Part shown: positions 49,004 to 57,547 of the stretch, one piece after another
How the letters are laid out: each line of letters opens with the position of its first letter
Numbering within the stretch: the stretch's first letter is position 1
Assembly: GCA_963799245.1 (NCBI GenBank)
Contig: CAWCWN010000003.1
Coordinates: forward strand, 2,108,001 to 2,172,000
Origin: CAWCWN01 sp963799245
GTDB taxonomy: Bacteria; Chloroflexota; Ktedonobacteria; Ktedonobacterales; Ktedonobacteraceae
Length of the DNA: 64,000 bases
Direction of reading: 5' to 3'
Program-made: the position numbers and the translations under genes
Notes under the pieces: model-generated
Databases searched by the model: none
Told to the model about the DNA's origin: nothing
The model's input: only the letters and a program-made list of their open reading frames with translations

Positions 49004-49726
49004 TTACGGCCCGCCAGGTATCAGGCCACAACGAATGGCAAAACGCACTAAATGTGTGACATCGTGCAGCCCCAATTTTTCCATGACGCTGGCGCGATGG
49101 GCCTGTACCGTTTTGATGCTCAGGATCAGCCGGTCTGCGATCTCCTGGTTGGTATGCCCTTCAGCGACGAGGGTCAGGACCTCTATCTCTCTGGGCGTCA
49201 ATACCTGCAGTTCACGGCCAGCGTCTGCAGGCTGTGCGGCCTGCTGTTCTCTTTGTAATGCCGCCACTGTGGCTGGGGCGCCTGCAGTATATATGCGCAC
49301 AAGCGCCCTGGCCAGGCCTGGATAGAGAAATATCCCACCGCCGGCGACGGCCCGAATAGCCATGTGTAGCTCCGTAGGGGCCGCTTTTTTCACCAGGTAG
49401 CCGGCCGCGCCCACACGCAGCGCGCGTAGAAAGTAATCCTCGCTCTCGTGCATCGTCAATATCAATACCTGGGCCGCTGGCAGCTCGCTGCGGATCTGCT
49501 GGCAGGCCTCCAGGCCATCCATGTCCACCATACTGATATCCATGACGACGACGTCAGGCGCTAGCTCGCGCGTCAGTTCCAGGGCCTGCAGCCCTGTACG
49601 CGCCTCTCCTACGACCTGCATCTCCGGCTGCAGGTTTAACAGGAGCTTGAGGCCCTGGCGTAAAATATCGTGGTCGTCGGCAAGCAGGACGCGAATAGTT
49701 GTGACAGCGGAGGTGGTGTCAGGCAT
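49004..49726 (-). CDS. NarL/FixJ-type response regulator
   Basis: The 240-residue regulator has a receiver domain (IRVLLADDHDILRQGLKLLL, phospho-acceptor Asp in VVVMDISMVDMDG, Lys in VKKAAP). It ends in a LuxR-type helix-turn-helix (LTPREIEVLTLVAEGHTNQEIADRL, then SIKTVQAHRASVMEKLGL). I start at ATG 49726; the longer frame lies within the kinase gene. Its start overlaps the end of the sensor kinase by 8 bp, so the pair is translationally coupled. CopD and two propeller genes downstream are likely targets or co-transcribed. Confidence 0.93.
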   Translation of the reverse strand: MPDTTSAVTTIRVLLADDHDILRQGLKLLLNLQPEMQVVGEARTGLQALELTRELAPDVVVMDISMVDMDGLEACQQIRSELPAAQVLILTMHESEDYFLRALRVGAAGYLVKKAAPTELHMAIRAVAGGGIFLYPGLARALVRIYTAGAPATVAALQREQQAAQPADAGRELQVLTPREIEVLTLVAEGHTNQEIADRLILSIKTVQAHRASVMEKLGLHDVTHLVRFAIRCGLIPGGP

Positions 49727-50801
49727 GATTGGCCCCCTCTTTCTGTGTTGCTGGCCGCGGCAAGACCGCCTTGACGCTTGTACCATGGCCGCGTCGCACT
49801 GAAATATCAATTGTACCGTCCAGCAACAGAGCTCGCTCGCGCATGCCAAAGATACCCAGGCCTTCGTGATGCCGCGTCGGGTCGTTGCCACATCCATCGT
49901 CGCGAATCTCCAGGGTGATATGCCCGGCTGTTTGCCGCAGGATGATACAGGCGCTGTGCGCGTGCGCGTGGCGGGCTACGTTGGTCAGGCTCTCCTGGGC
50001 GATACGGAAGAGCGCGGTCTCATAGGGAGCTGGATACGCACAGGCCTGCAAAGCCTCCTCCACCTCGTCTATATCCAGCTGCACCGCAAGGTGTAATCTC
50101 TGTCGTCCATCTTCGGCCAGCCAGCGCATGGCCGCGCACAGGCCAAGATCGTCGAGCACGCTTGGACGAAGCTGCTGGGCCAGGATGCGAATGCTCTCCA
50201 GGGTCTGCTGCGAAAGCCCCGCCAGATGCTCCAGCCCGCTCTCAAGCTGGTCGCGCACAGCAGGCGTGATAACTGCCGCCGGCATGGTCCGCAGCCCCTG
50301 GCTTAATATTTCAATGTGCACCAGGAGAGCGGTCAAATTCTGGCTACTTTCATCATGTAATTCAAGGGCAAGCCGGCGTCGCTCCTCTTCCTGGGCCCGC
50401 AGAATCAGACTAGCCTGCTCGCGGCGAATGGCCTCCAGTCGATCGAGCATGCCATTGAAGGCCTGAGCAAGCTCACTGATCTCTGCGTCGGAGGGGGGAA
50501 TATGCGCCCGCTCCTGTGTTTTCCCGCCGCTGATCGTTCTGATGGTCGTGAGCAGCGCAAAGAGCGGACGAAAGCTTGCGCGTAGCAAGACGATATTGAT
50601 GCAGAGGCCCAGCAGGGTTGCCGCAACAATAAAGCTCGTATCGATCAGGTAGTGGTGCGACTCTATATTGTGGCTTGTGATCCATAACCCTGCCAATGCC
50701 TCGCCAACGAGCATAATGCTATTGGCAAGGATAACTTTTTCAAATAGAGAGAGCCGCCAGTGCCTGAACTGTACGGCCAGGAAATGTTTAAGCTTAGACA
50801 C
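49719..50801 (-). CDS. Sensor histidine kinase, NarX-type (HisKA_3)
   Basis: The 360-residue kinase has two membrane helices near the N-terminus (about 24-45 and 53-75) with almost no periplasmic loop, so it may sense within the membrane. A HAMP-like segment (LFALLTTIRTISGGKTQ...AQAFNGMLDRL) precedes the dimerisation motif RRLALELHDESSQNLTALL with the phospho-His. The ATPase domain ends EIRDDGCGNDPTRHHEGLGIFGMRERA. Its partner regulator follows directly. Confidence 0.93.
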   Translation of the reverse strand: MSKLKHFLAVQFRHWRLSLFEKVILANSIMLVGEALAGLWITSHNIESHHYLIDTSFIVAATLLGLCINIVLLRASFRPLFALLTTIRTISGGKTQERAHIPPSDAEISELAQAFNGMLDRLEAIRREQASLILRAQEEERRRLALELHDESSQNLTALLVHIEILSQGLRTMPAAVITPAVRDQLESGLEHLAGLSQQTLESIRILAQQLRPSVLDDLGLCAAMRWLAEDGRQRLHLAVQLDIDEVEEALQACAYPAPYETALFRIAQESLTNVARHAHAHSACIILRQTAGHITLEIRDDGCGNDPTRHHEGLGIFGMRERALLLDGTIDISVRRGHGTSVKAVLPRPATQKEGANHA

Positions 50802-50909
50802 GTCCCTAACTCACTTCATCTTGCCCGACCAGCGCCTGTAATTTCACACCTTAACTATACGCCCGCTGGTCGCAGGTTGCAAGCGTAAAGATCAGATTCA
50901 AAAAATGCC

Positions 50910-52031
50910 TCACTGGGTCAGTATTTGCCAGCTACGGCCGCCATCGCTGCTTACGCGCAGCTGACCAGGGCTAAAGAAGCCCGCGTAGAGGTCCTGGGGC
51001 TTGGCTCCATCGACGAGGAAGGAGATCATGTCTCCTCTATCAAAGTGCCAGCGGTGCTGCCAGCTCTGGCCGCCGTCGCCCGAGTACCACAGGTCCTGGC
51101 CAGCCACAGCATAGAGAATGGTGCCGCTCGCATCTGTGGCAATGCGCTCAGGATAACTCGTCATGGGCAGATGAACAAATTGCGTGACCTGGGCACTGCC
51201 CGCGCGCCAGCGGTAGATGCCCTGGTCAGTTGTGCAGTAGATCAGGCGCGGTGCCGTCTGTGAAGCCACCAGCCCCAGCACGTTTCCACTGACGGCCGCG
51301 ACACGCTGCCAGCTATGCCCGTCGTTATGCGTCTCATACAGCCCCTGGTCGCCGCCCAGCAAAAGGTGGTTGGAATCGCTGGGATCGCTGAGCAATGAAG
51401 GCGTCTGCATATTCGAAGTGACTCCGCTGGTGATGGGGTACCAGTGGGCGCCCATATCGCGCGTCTCGTACCAGCCGGCGAATTCATAGAAGGCATAGAA
51501 TTGGCCGGCAGCGGCGCTGCCCGCCTGGATCGAGAACAGGTAGGCCGAGGGTGGCAAGCCGGCAGGAGCATTACTTTCGTGCCAGGTGTTACCCTCATCG
51601 CTGCTGATATAGATGCCGGCAGAAGTGTTGAAGCCGGAATATGGCCGCCCAAGCACAGCAAGAGTACGGTAGGTAGCGGGGCTGACCGCGATATTCAAAA
51701 TCATCTGCGAGTTGAGGATGCCCTCCTGCTGCGGCCAGGTCTGCCCTCCGTCATAGCTGATAAAGAGCCCGAAATGCGTTCCAAGATATATGATGTGTGG
51801 GCTGCCGCCAAAGGCGACAGTGTGGAGATGCGTTTGCGGATTGGAGAGGGGGCGGCCCGCCACAGTAGGAGCGCTATTATTCATACGATAATTGAGCACC
51901 TGCCAGACAACCACGACGGGTATAATCAAAAGCACAAGCAGCAGCGCCTGGCGTGGGCGCCTGTTCTTGCCACCAGGCCATGGATGCAGTTCGGGCGCCG
52001 CGGGAGATGAAGATGGTGAATTTGGTGACAT
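50910..52031 (-). CDS. Membrane-anchored BNR/sortilin-like propeller protein
   Basis: The 373-residue protein has a short Pro/Ser cytoplasmic tail, one membrane helix (RQALLLVLLIIPVVVVWQVL) and an external propeller with repeated Asp boxes (SYDGGQTW, SSDEGNTW, THNDGHSW, SGDGGQSW, SSDGGRSW). The start at 52031 is preferred because GGAAGGAG precedes it; a second ATG seven codons upstream is possible. It resembles the lipoprotein at 46292-47386 and is first of the minus-strand run, 108 bp before the sensor kinase. It could assist assembly of a membrane complex or act as an external sensor; neither is proven. Confidence 0.82.
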   Translation of the reverse strand: MSPNSPSSSPAAPELHPWPGGKNRRPRQALLLVLLIIPVVVVWQVLNYRMNNSAPTVAGRPLSNPQTHLHTVAFGGSPHIIYLGTHFGLFISYDGGQTWPQQEGILNSQMILNIAVSPATYRTLAVLGRPYSGFNTSAGIYISSDEGNTWHESNAPAGLPPSAYLFSIQAGSAAAGQFYAFYEFAGWYETRDMGAHWYPITSGVTSNMQTPSLLSDPSDSNHLLLGGDQGLYETHNDGHSWQRVAAVSGNVLGLVASQTAPRLIYCTTDQGIYRWRAGSAQVTQFVHLPMTSYPERIATDASGTILYAVAGQDLWYSGDGGQSWQHRWHFDRGDMISFLVDGAKPQDLYAGFFSPGQLRVSSDGGRSWQILTQ

Positions 52032-52251
52032 TGAACGTGCCGCTCCTTCCACTTGCGCGTGCCGTTATCCATACAGTGCTGAAATACTTGCATGTTTTAT
52101 ACTGTAGTCCTTAACGTGGCACTTTGCAAGCTGCTGAAAAGGTGGGCGTCAATAATCAGGCGAGTGGGAGGGAAGGCAGCAGAAAAGAGAGAACAATTGT
52201 TGCGAGCGGGCTATAGATCACCTGCGCGTATTTGTGGTAAACTAGTACCAT

Positions 52252-52950
52252 ATGGAGAACGAAGACAAACTGGTAGAGCTAGAAGGCCTGCTTCACATTA
52301 CCTTTCGTGACCGCTCAATTCTGCAGCGAGCCGTTACGCACCATTCTTGCTGCTCTGAAACTGCCGTCCAGGACTCATACGACACCCTGGAGTTTCTCGG
52401 TGATGCCATTATTAGTGCCCATGTAGTGGAGTACATCTATCGCGCTTTTCCTGCAGCCTCCGAGGGTGAAATGACAGCGCTGAAATCTGAGGTCGTCAGC
52501 CGTCGTATCCTGGCGAAGATCGGGCAGAAGCTGGGCCTTTTCCCCTACATCCGCGTTGATATCGCGAATCTTCGTACCTTCAATGAACGCTCGCGCGACT
52601 CGCTATGCGCCGATGCCCTGGAAGCACTGGTGGGGGCCATTCAGATCGATCAGGGGCCACAGGCGGCGCGTGAATTTGTTACGCGTACGATTCTGCCTGT
52701 TGTGCTCCCGCTGAGCCAGCAGTCTCTCGATACAAACCCCAAGGGACGCCTGCAAAAAATTGTCCTCCAGCGCTCCGGCAGCCTGCCGCGCTATCGCGTC
52801 GTGGAGCAGAGTGGCCGCAACAATGACCGTCTCTTTACGGTCGGTGTCTTTGAGCAGGATTTGCTCCTGGCCATGGGCAAAGCCTCAAGCATTAAAGAGG
52901 CGGGGCGCATAGCGGCCCGTGAAGCTCTGGAACTGATGAGCGAGAAATAG
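52252..52950 (+). CDS. rnc: Ribonuclease III
   Basis: This double-strand-specific RNase processes rRNA and structured transcripts. The 232-residue protein has the catalytic signature YDTLEFLGDAIISAHV. The second acidic site is DALEALVGAIQID, with the essential Glu. A C-terminal dsRNA-binding domain follows (NPKGRLQKIVLQ...YRVVEQSGRNNDRLFTVGVF...GKASSIKEAGRIAAREAL). Length is normal. No acpP or smc neighbour is seen, unlike many genomes. Confidence 0.95.
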   Translation: MENEDKLVELEGLLHITFRDRSILQRAVTHHSCCSETAVQDSYDTLEFLGDAIISAHVVEYIYRAFPAASEGEMTALKSEVVSRRILAKIGQKLGLFPYIRVDIANLRTFNERSRDSLCADALEALVGAIQIDQGPQAAREFVTRTILPVVLPLSQQSLDTNPKGRLQKIVLQRSGSLPRYRVVEQSGRNNDRLFTVGVFEQDLLLAMGKASSIKEAGRIAAREALELMSEK

Positions 52951-52993
52951 TACTTGCGCTTTTTCATTCTCCAGGTCAGAATGGTGTGGGCTA

Positions 52994-54583
52994 ATGCAAG
53001 GAGTTCTCAATGAGCAGCTTGGCTGGTATGAAGCCACACTCTCTTTGGATGAGCGGAAAAGCCGCGGACATTTTTCTACCCCCGCGCGACTGGTAGAGCA
53101 TATACTGGATGCCTGTGGCTATACCCCCGCAGCCGACCTGAGGGCAGTGCGCGTCCTCGATCCCGCGTGTGGCAGCGGCAATTTTCTGGCCGGGGCCGCA
53201 CGTCGTCTGGTAGCGTATGGGAAGCGATTAAAGCTTGGCGAGGATGAAATAGCCGCGCTCGTTCAGCGGAATATCTGGGGCTTTGACCCGGATCCGATCT
53301 CCTGTTTTCTGGCCGAAATGCAGTTGAGCTCTCTTGCCGGGCCGCCCGTGCCGGCGCCATGGCATATTCACCAGGCCGATGGCCTGGTTCTGCCTTGGGG
53401 CTCGCAAGCAGGTGTTGACCTGTTCCTGGCAAACCCTCCCTACCTGGCGGCGAAAAACATGGATCTCAGCGGTTATCGTTCGGCGCAGCAGCGCGGCCAG
53501 ACCGATAGTTACCTGCTTTTTCTCAATCTTGGCCTGCAGGTCGTGCGACCCAATGGCTGGTTGGGACTGGTGCTGCCCGACCCTGTGCTCGTTCGCACCA
53601 ATGCTGTGCAAGAGCGGACGCGGCTGCTAAAAGAGTGTACCATTCACCACCTCTGGCACCTGGCGGGTGTCTTCTCGGCCCAGGTGGGGGCGGTAGTGAT
53701 AATCGCGCAAAAATGTCCGCTCAAAAGTACGCACCAGGTAACCTGGACGCGTGCAAAATGGGATAGCGAAGGGAGGCGAGCTAGCTCCCCGGGCCAGGCG
53801 CCGCTTGGATTGCTCGCCCCGGGCAATCGCCCCGCGCAGATCTCACAGGCGCTATTTCTGCGCCAGCCCGGGGCTGAACTGCGTTACCTTCTGGGCAGTG
53901 AAGAGTCCATCGAACGCCTGCATAGCGCTGCTGCGCGGGAGCGCTCGCTCGCACCGTTGAGCGAGTTTGTGCTGCTGCGCCGCGGCGAGGAGCTGGGCCG
54001 TAATAGCCCTCAGCTCATCGAGGCGGGGAGCGACGGCTGCGCAGGCGCCGGGCAAGCGCGCTATCCCGTGCTGCGTGGAGGTCGAGACATCCGTCCATAT
54101 GCGACCGCCTTCAGCGGCTGGTGGATAGCGCGAGAGGCCATCGTTAAGCCGCTTGAGCGCTATCAAGCGCCAAAATTGTTAGTCGTGAAGAGCACGGATC
54201 GCCTGCAGGCCGCCCTGGATACGCAGGGATGTGTGGCGCTTCAGACGCTGTACATGCTCTCAGCGCCTGGACAGGAAGCCTGTCTTGACGACCTGTATTT
54301 CTTGCTCGCCCTGCTCAACTCGCGCCTGCTGCAACGTTACGTCAATGTGCTCTATACGGCATACAAATGGGTACAGCCGCAAATTGAGCAGCACGTCCTG
54401 GCCAGCCTACCCGTGCCGCGCGTCGAGGCTGCGCTCAAGCGGCAGATTAGCAGCGGCGCCAGGCAGCTGGCTGCCGCTTGCAGTGAGTCAGGCCCCGTTG
54501 TAGAATGGAAGGGATATATTCAACGTATGTACGAGGAACAGGAGCGAGTAATTAGTGCGCTCTATAGCGCTGCTCTAACTTGA
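52994..54583 (+). CDS. Solitary TaqI/Eco57I-like adenine-N6 DNA methyltransferase
   Basis: The 529-residue protein has the gamma-class order. Motif X is RGHFSTPARLVEHIL, motif I is DPACGSGNFLAGA (~55), and motif IV NPPY sits at 147-150 within LFLANPPYLAAKNMDL, the adenine-N6 signature. A C-terminal region of ~300 residues has a TaqI-like target-recognition domain (YPVLRGGRDIRPYATAFSGWWI, and LYFLLALLNSRLLQRYVNVLYTAYKWVQPQI). I see no PD-(D/E)xK nuclease in the protein and no endonuclease gene beside it, so it looks like an orphan. It could methylate for regulation or remain from a lost restriction system. Confidence 0.87.
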   Translation: MQGVLNEQLGWYEATLSLDERKSRGHFSTPARLVEHILDACGYTPAADLRAVRVLDPACGSGNFLAGAARRLVAYGKRLKLGEDEIAALVQRNIWGFDPDPISCFLAEMQLSSLAGPPVPAPWHIHQADGLVLPWGSQAGVDLFLANPPYLAAKNMDLSGYRSAQQRGQTDSYLLFLNLGLQVVRPNGWLGLVLPDPVLVRTNAVQERTRLLKECTIHHLWHLAGVFSAQVGAVVIIAQKCPLKSTHQVTWTRAKWDSEGRRASSPGQAPLGLLAPGNRPAQISQALFLRQPGAELRYLLGSEESIERLHSAAARERSLAPLSEFVLLRRGEELGRNSPQLIEAGSDGCAGAGQARYPVLRGGRDIRPYATAFSGWWIAREAIVKPLERYQAPKLLVVKSTDRLQAALDTQGCVALQTLYMLSAPGQEACLDDLYFLLALLNSRLLQRYVNVLYTAYKWVQPQIEQHVLASLPVPRVEAALKRQISSGARQLAAACSESGPVVEWKGYIQRMYEEQERVISALYSAALT

Positions 54584-54675
54584 AAAAAGCGCCATGCAAG
54601 CTACGTCTCCGGCAAAGCCTGCGACGCGTGAGCTAGGCAAGCGAGAGAATTCGCCTGACATAGGAGTCAATTGAT

Positions 54676-55098
54676 ATGGCTGAAACCCGACCAATTCGTG
54701 TACTTGTCGCCAAGCCGGGACTGGATGGACATGACCGCGGCGCGAAAGTGATTGCTCGTGCTCTGCGCGATGCCGGGATGGAAGTGATTTATACCGGTAT
54801 TCGCCAGACACCCGAAATGATTGTTGAAGCGGCCATTCAGGAAGATGTAGATGCAATATTAATGAGCATCCTTTCTGGCGCGCACATGGCCCTTTTCCCC
54901 AAGGTGATGGGACTCCTGGCGGAGAACGGCGTGGACGATATCCTGGTGGCCGCGGGAGGCATCCTGCCCGACGAAGATTTGCCGGCTATTGAGGAGATGG
55001 GTATTAAAGGCTGTTTTGGCCCGGGCACTTCAATGGAAGAGATCATCCAATTCGTGCGTTCCAATGTACAGGCTGATCGCCTGAAAACCCAGGTGTAG
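54676..55098 (+). CDS. Methylmalonyl-CoA mutase-type B12-binding subunit
   Basis: The 140-residue protein is a stand-alone cobalamin-binding domain: KPGLDGHDRGAK gives the DxHxxG that coordinates cobalt, and later blocks SILSGAH and AAGGILPDEDL follow the fold. It matches the small or C-terminal part of acyl-CoA mutases (methylmalonyl, ethylmalonyl or isobutyryl). The large substrate-binding subunit is not in the window. The GTPase chaperone MeaB follows after 7 bp, the usual partner, which supports a mutase role. TAGGAGTC precedes the ATG. Confidence 0.92.
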   Translation: MAETRPIRVLVAKPGLDGHDRGAKVIARALRDAGMEVIYTGIRQTPEMIVEAAIQEDVDAILMSILSGAHMALFPKVMGLLAENGVDDILVAAGGILPDEDLPAIEEMGIKGCFGPGTSMEEIIQFVRSNVQADRLKTQV

Positions 55099-55105
55099 GT
55101 GTGCT

Positions 55106-56071
55106 TTGGAGAATATTATCGAACGTTTGCTCGGCGGCGACCGGCGTGCGCTCGCTCGCATGGTTACCCTGATCGAGAATGAGATACCCGTGGCCCGCCG
55201 TTACCTGGCGGAATTGCATCAATATGCCGGTCGGGCACATATCGTTGGCGTGACCGGCGCTCCAGGCGCGGGGAAAAGCACCCTGGTGACCCATCTTGTA
55301 CGCGAGTTGCGGCAGCGCAAAGCGAAAGTCGGCGTCGTCGCCGTGGATCCGACCAGCCCTTTCTCGGGCGGCGCAATCCTTGGCGACCGTATTCGTATGA
55401 TGGAACTCTCCGGTGACCCCAACGTATTTATTCGCAGCATGGCGAATCGCGGCAACCTGGGAGGCCTCGCGGTTTCAACCCGCGATGTTGTGCGCGCCAT
55501 GGATGCTGCCGGCTATAATCCAGTTCTCATCGAGACCGTTGGCACCGGCCAGGCTGAGGTGGAGATCATGCGCACCGCGCAGACGGTGATGGTAGTGGCT
55601 GCTCCCGGTATGGGCGATGATATCCAGGCCATCAAAGCAGGCATCCTGGAGATTGCCGATATTTTTGTGGTGAGCAAAGCCGACAAACCCGGAGCGAACC
55701 AGACAGCGGCGGAACTGGCAATGCTGCTCAGCCTCGATCCAACGCGGCGCGCGCATGATAAGACGCGCCCCTACTGGCGCATTCCTGTGCTTAGGACCGC
55801 GGCGCTGCACAATCAGGGCATTTCTCACGTGGTTGATGCCATGCGGCAGCACTTTGACTATCTCGTAGAGAGTGGCATGCTGGCCACGCGGGCGCAGCGC
55901 CAGGTGCGCAGTGAGGTACAGGCTCTAATCCTGCAGGAAGTGATCAAGGCCCTCAAGAGCAAAACCAGTGATGATGAGTGGCAGAAGCTGGCCGATGAGA
56001 TTACGCTGCGAGAGCGCGATCCCTACAGCGTGGCCAGCAAACTGGAGGAGAGGATAGGCCTGAAGCTATGA
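55106..56071 (+). CDS. meaB: MeaB/ArgK-type G3E GTPase chaperone of B12-dependent mutase
   Basis: MeaB guards and reloads the cobalamin cofactor of methylmalonyl-CoA mutase. The 321-residue protein has the P-loop GVTGAPGAGKSTLVTHL and the G3E-type DPTSPFSGGAILGDRIRM. Its ETVGTGQAEVEI switch and the base-recognition block VVSKADKPGAN are also clear. The start is TTG 55106. The stop overlaps the next start as ATGA, coupling it to the XPB-like helicase. Confidence 0.93.
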   Translation: MENIIERLLGGDRRALARMVTLIENEIPVARRYLAELHQYAGRAHIVGVTGAPGAGKSTLVTHLVRELRQRKAKVGVVAVDPTSPFSGGAILGDRIRMMELSGDPNVFIRSMANRGNLGGLAVSTRDVVRAMDAAGYNPVLIETVGTGQAEVEIMRTAQTVMVVAAPGMGDDIQAIKAGILEIADIFVVSKADKPGANQTAAELAMLLSLDPTRRAHDKTRPYWRIPVLRTAALHNQGISHVVDAMRQHFDYLVESGMLATRAQRQVRSEVQALILQEVIKALKSKTSDDEWQKLADEITLRERDPYSVASKLEERIGLKL

Positions 56072-57480
56072 CCACGCTTGATCTGCGCGGCCGTGATCTG
56101 ATTATCATTCCAGCCGCCGATTTGGCGTGCCTACCAACAGCGGAGTTGCTTGAGAAGCTCTTCGGGCAATATCTGCCGCCAGAGATACGAGCCGCTATGG
56201 GACGTGATAAGCGGCAGCATTTTCTGCGCGCTAAACCAATGTACCTCAACTCGATAAAACAGGCCTTACGCCAGCAGGGCACTCTTTTCTCGCTTGCTTT
56301 TGCGGAAGAGCCCGCATTACCATTTTTGACCAGGCCGGCGCTGGAAGCGCGGCCCTATCAAGCAGAGGCATTAACACAGTGGCTTGCTCAGGGGAGCAAG
56401 GGCGTCGTGGTGCTGCCAACGGGCGCCGGAAAAACGTTTGTCGCAGCAATGGCTATTGCCGCAAAGGGCCTGTGGAGCCTGGCAGTTGTGCCGACTATCG
56501 ACCTTTTGCAGCAATGGCGTGCTGCGCTTGCCTCTGCTCTCGCGCTTGACGGAGATCAGATAGGTGTTTTTGGCGCAGGCGAGAAAGAAATAAAGCCCAT
56601 TACGATTATCACCTATGACTCGGCGGCCCTGTATCCCCATGAGCTACGCCGCTTTGGCCTGCTTATTTTTGACGAATGCCACCACCTGCCCGCGCCGACC
56701 TATCGCCTGATTGCGGAGCGCGCATTTACGCCCCTGCGCCTGGGACTCTCCGCCACGCCCGAGCGCAGCGACCTGGCCCATGCAGACCTCGCTATCCTGA
56801 TCGGTCCAGAAGTTTACCGTCGTTCGCCCGCAGAACTGACGGAGGGGCAATACCTGGCACGCTATCAAGAAACGCTGATCGACATCGCCCTCGCAGAAGA
56901 GGACAGGATACGCTACGCAGAGCAGCGCAGGATCTATAGCTCTTTTTTGCGCCGCCGCCACATCAGTATTCGTTCGCCGGAAGATTTCCAGCAAAAACTG
57001 ATCTTTCTCAGCGCTCGCGACCCCGAAGCGCGGGCCGCCATGCTCGCCTGGCGCGAAGCGCGTAACATTGCCATGAATGCTCCCGCCAAGTATAGCGAGA
57101 TCGAGCGTCTCCTGCAGCTGCACGCCGCCGACCAGGTGCTGCTCTTCTCGGAATACAATCCCGTCGTGGTTGCTATTAGCCGTCGCTTTGGCCTGCCAAG
57201 CATCACCTATAAGACGCCCGCAGAGGAACGCCGCATCATCCTCGAGCGGTTTCGCAGCGGCCAATATACCAAGCTTGTGACGGGACGCGTGCTCAACGAA
57301 GGGGTTGATGTGCCGGACTGCCGGGTAGCCATTATCGTAAGCGGCAATAGCACGAAACGCGAGTATATTCAACGTCTTGGACGTATCCTGCGCCCGAAAG
57401 TCGGCCAGGCCATGTTATATGAGCTGGTGACGGGCGGCACAACAGAGGAGGAGATGGCCAGGCGGCGCAAAGAAGTATAA
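56068..57480 (+). CDS. XPB-like DEAD/DEAH superfamily 2 DNA helicase
   Basis: The 470-residue helicase has motif I LPTGAGKTFVAAMA, Ia VVPTIDLLQQW, II DECHH, III SATPERSD, V GRVLNEGVDVPDC and VI QRLGRILRPK. An N-terminal ~95 residues and an insert between the RecA-like lobes (LIGPEVYRRSPAELTEGQYLARYQE to about 330) resemble XPB. XPB relatives unwind DNA in repair. The common partner nuclease Bax1 is not here. Its first 4 bp overlap meaB. Confidence 0.88.
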   Translation: MTTLDLRGRDLIIIPAADLACLPTAELLEKLFGQYLPPEIRAAMGRDKRQHFLRAKPMYLNSIKQALRQQGTLFSLAFAEEPALPFLTRPALEARPYQAEALTQWLAQGSKGVVVLPTGAGKTFVAAMAIAAKGLWSLAVVPTIDLLQQWRAALASALALDGDQIGVFGAGEKEIKPITIITYDSAALYPHELRRFGLLIFDECHHLPAPTYRLIAERAFTPLRLGLSATPERSDLAHADLAILIGPEVYRRSPAELTEGQYLARYQETLIDIALAEEDRIRYAEQRRIYSSFLRRRHISIRSPEDFQQKLIFLSARDPEARAAMLAWREARNIAMNAPAKYSEIERLLQLHAADQVLLFSEYNPVVVAISRRFGLPSITYKTPAEERRIILERFRSGQYTKLVTGRVLNEGVDVPDCRVAIIVSGNSTKREYIQRLGRILRPKVGQAMLYELVTGGTTEEEMARRRKEV

Positions 57481-57547
57481 CGGCCTGGTACACGTGAGGG
57501 GAATGTTATGCTACAATAACATCACTACAGAATAGTTTGGCGCAGGT

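Noticed and set aside
52994..54583. Restriction-modification system
   Set aside because: No endonuclease domain or gene was found next to the methyltransferase.
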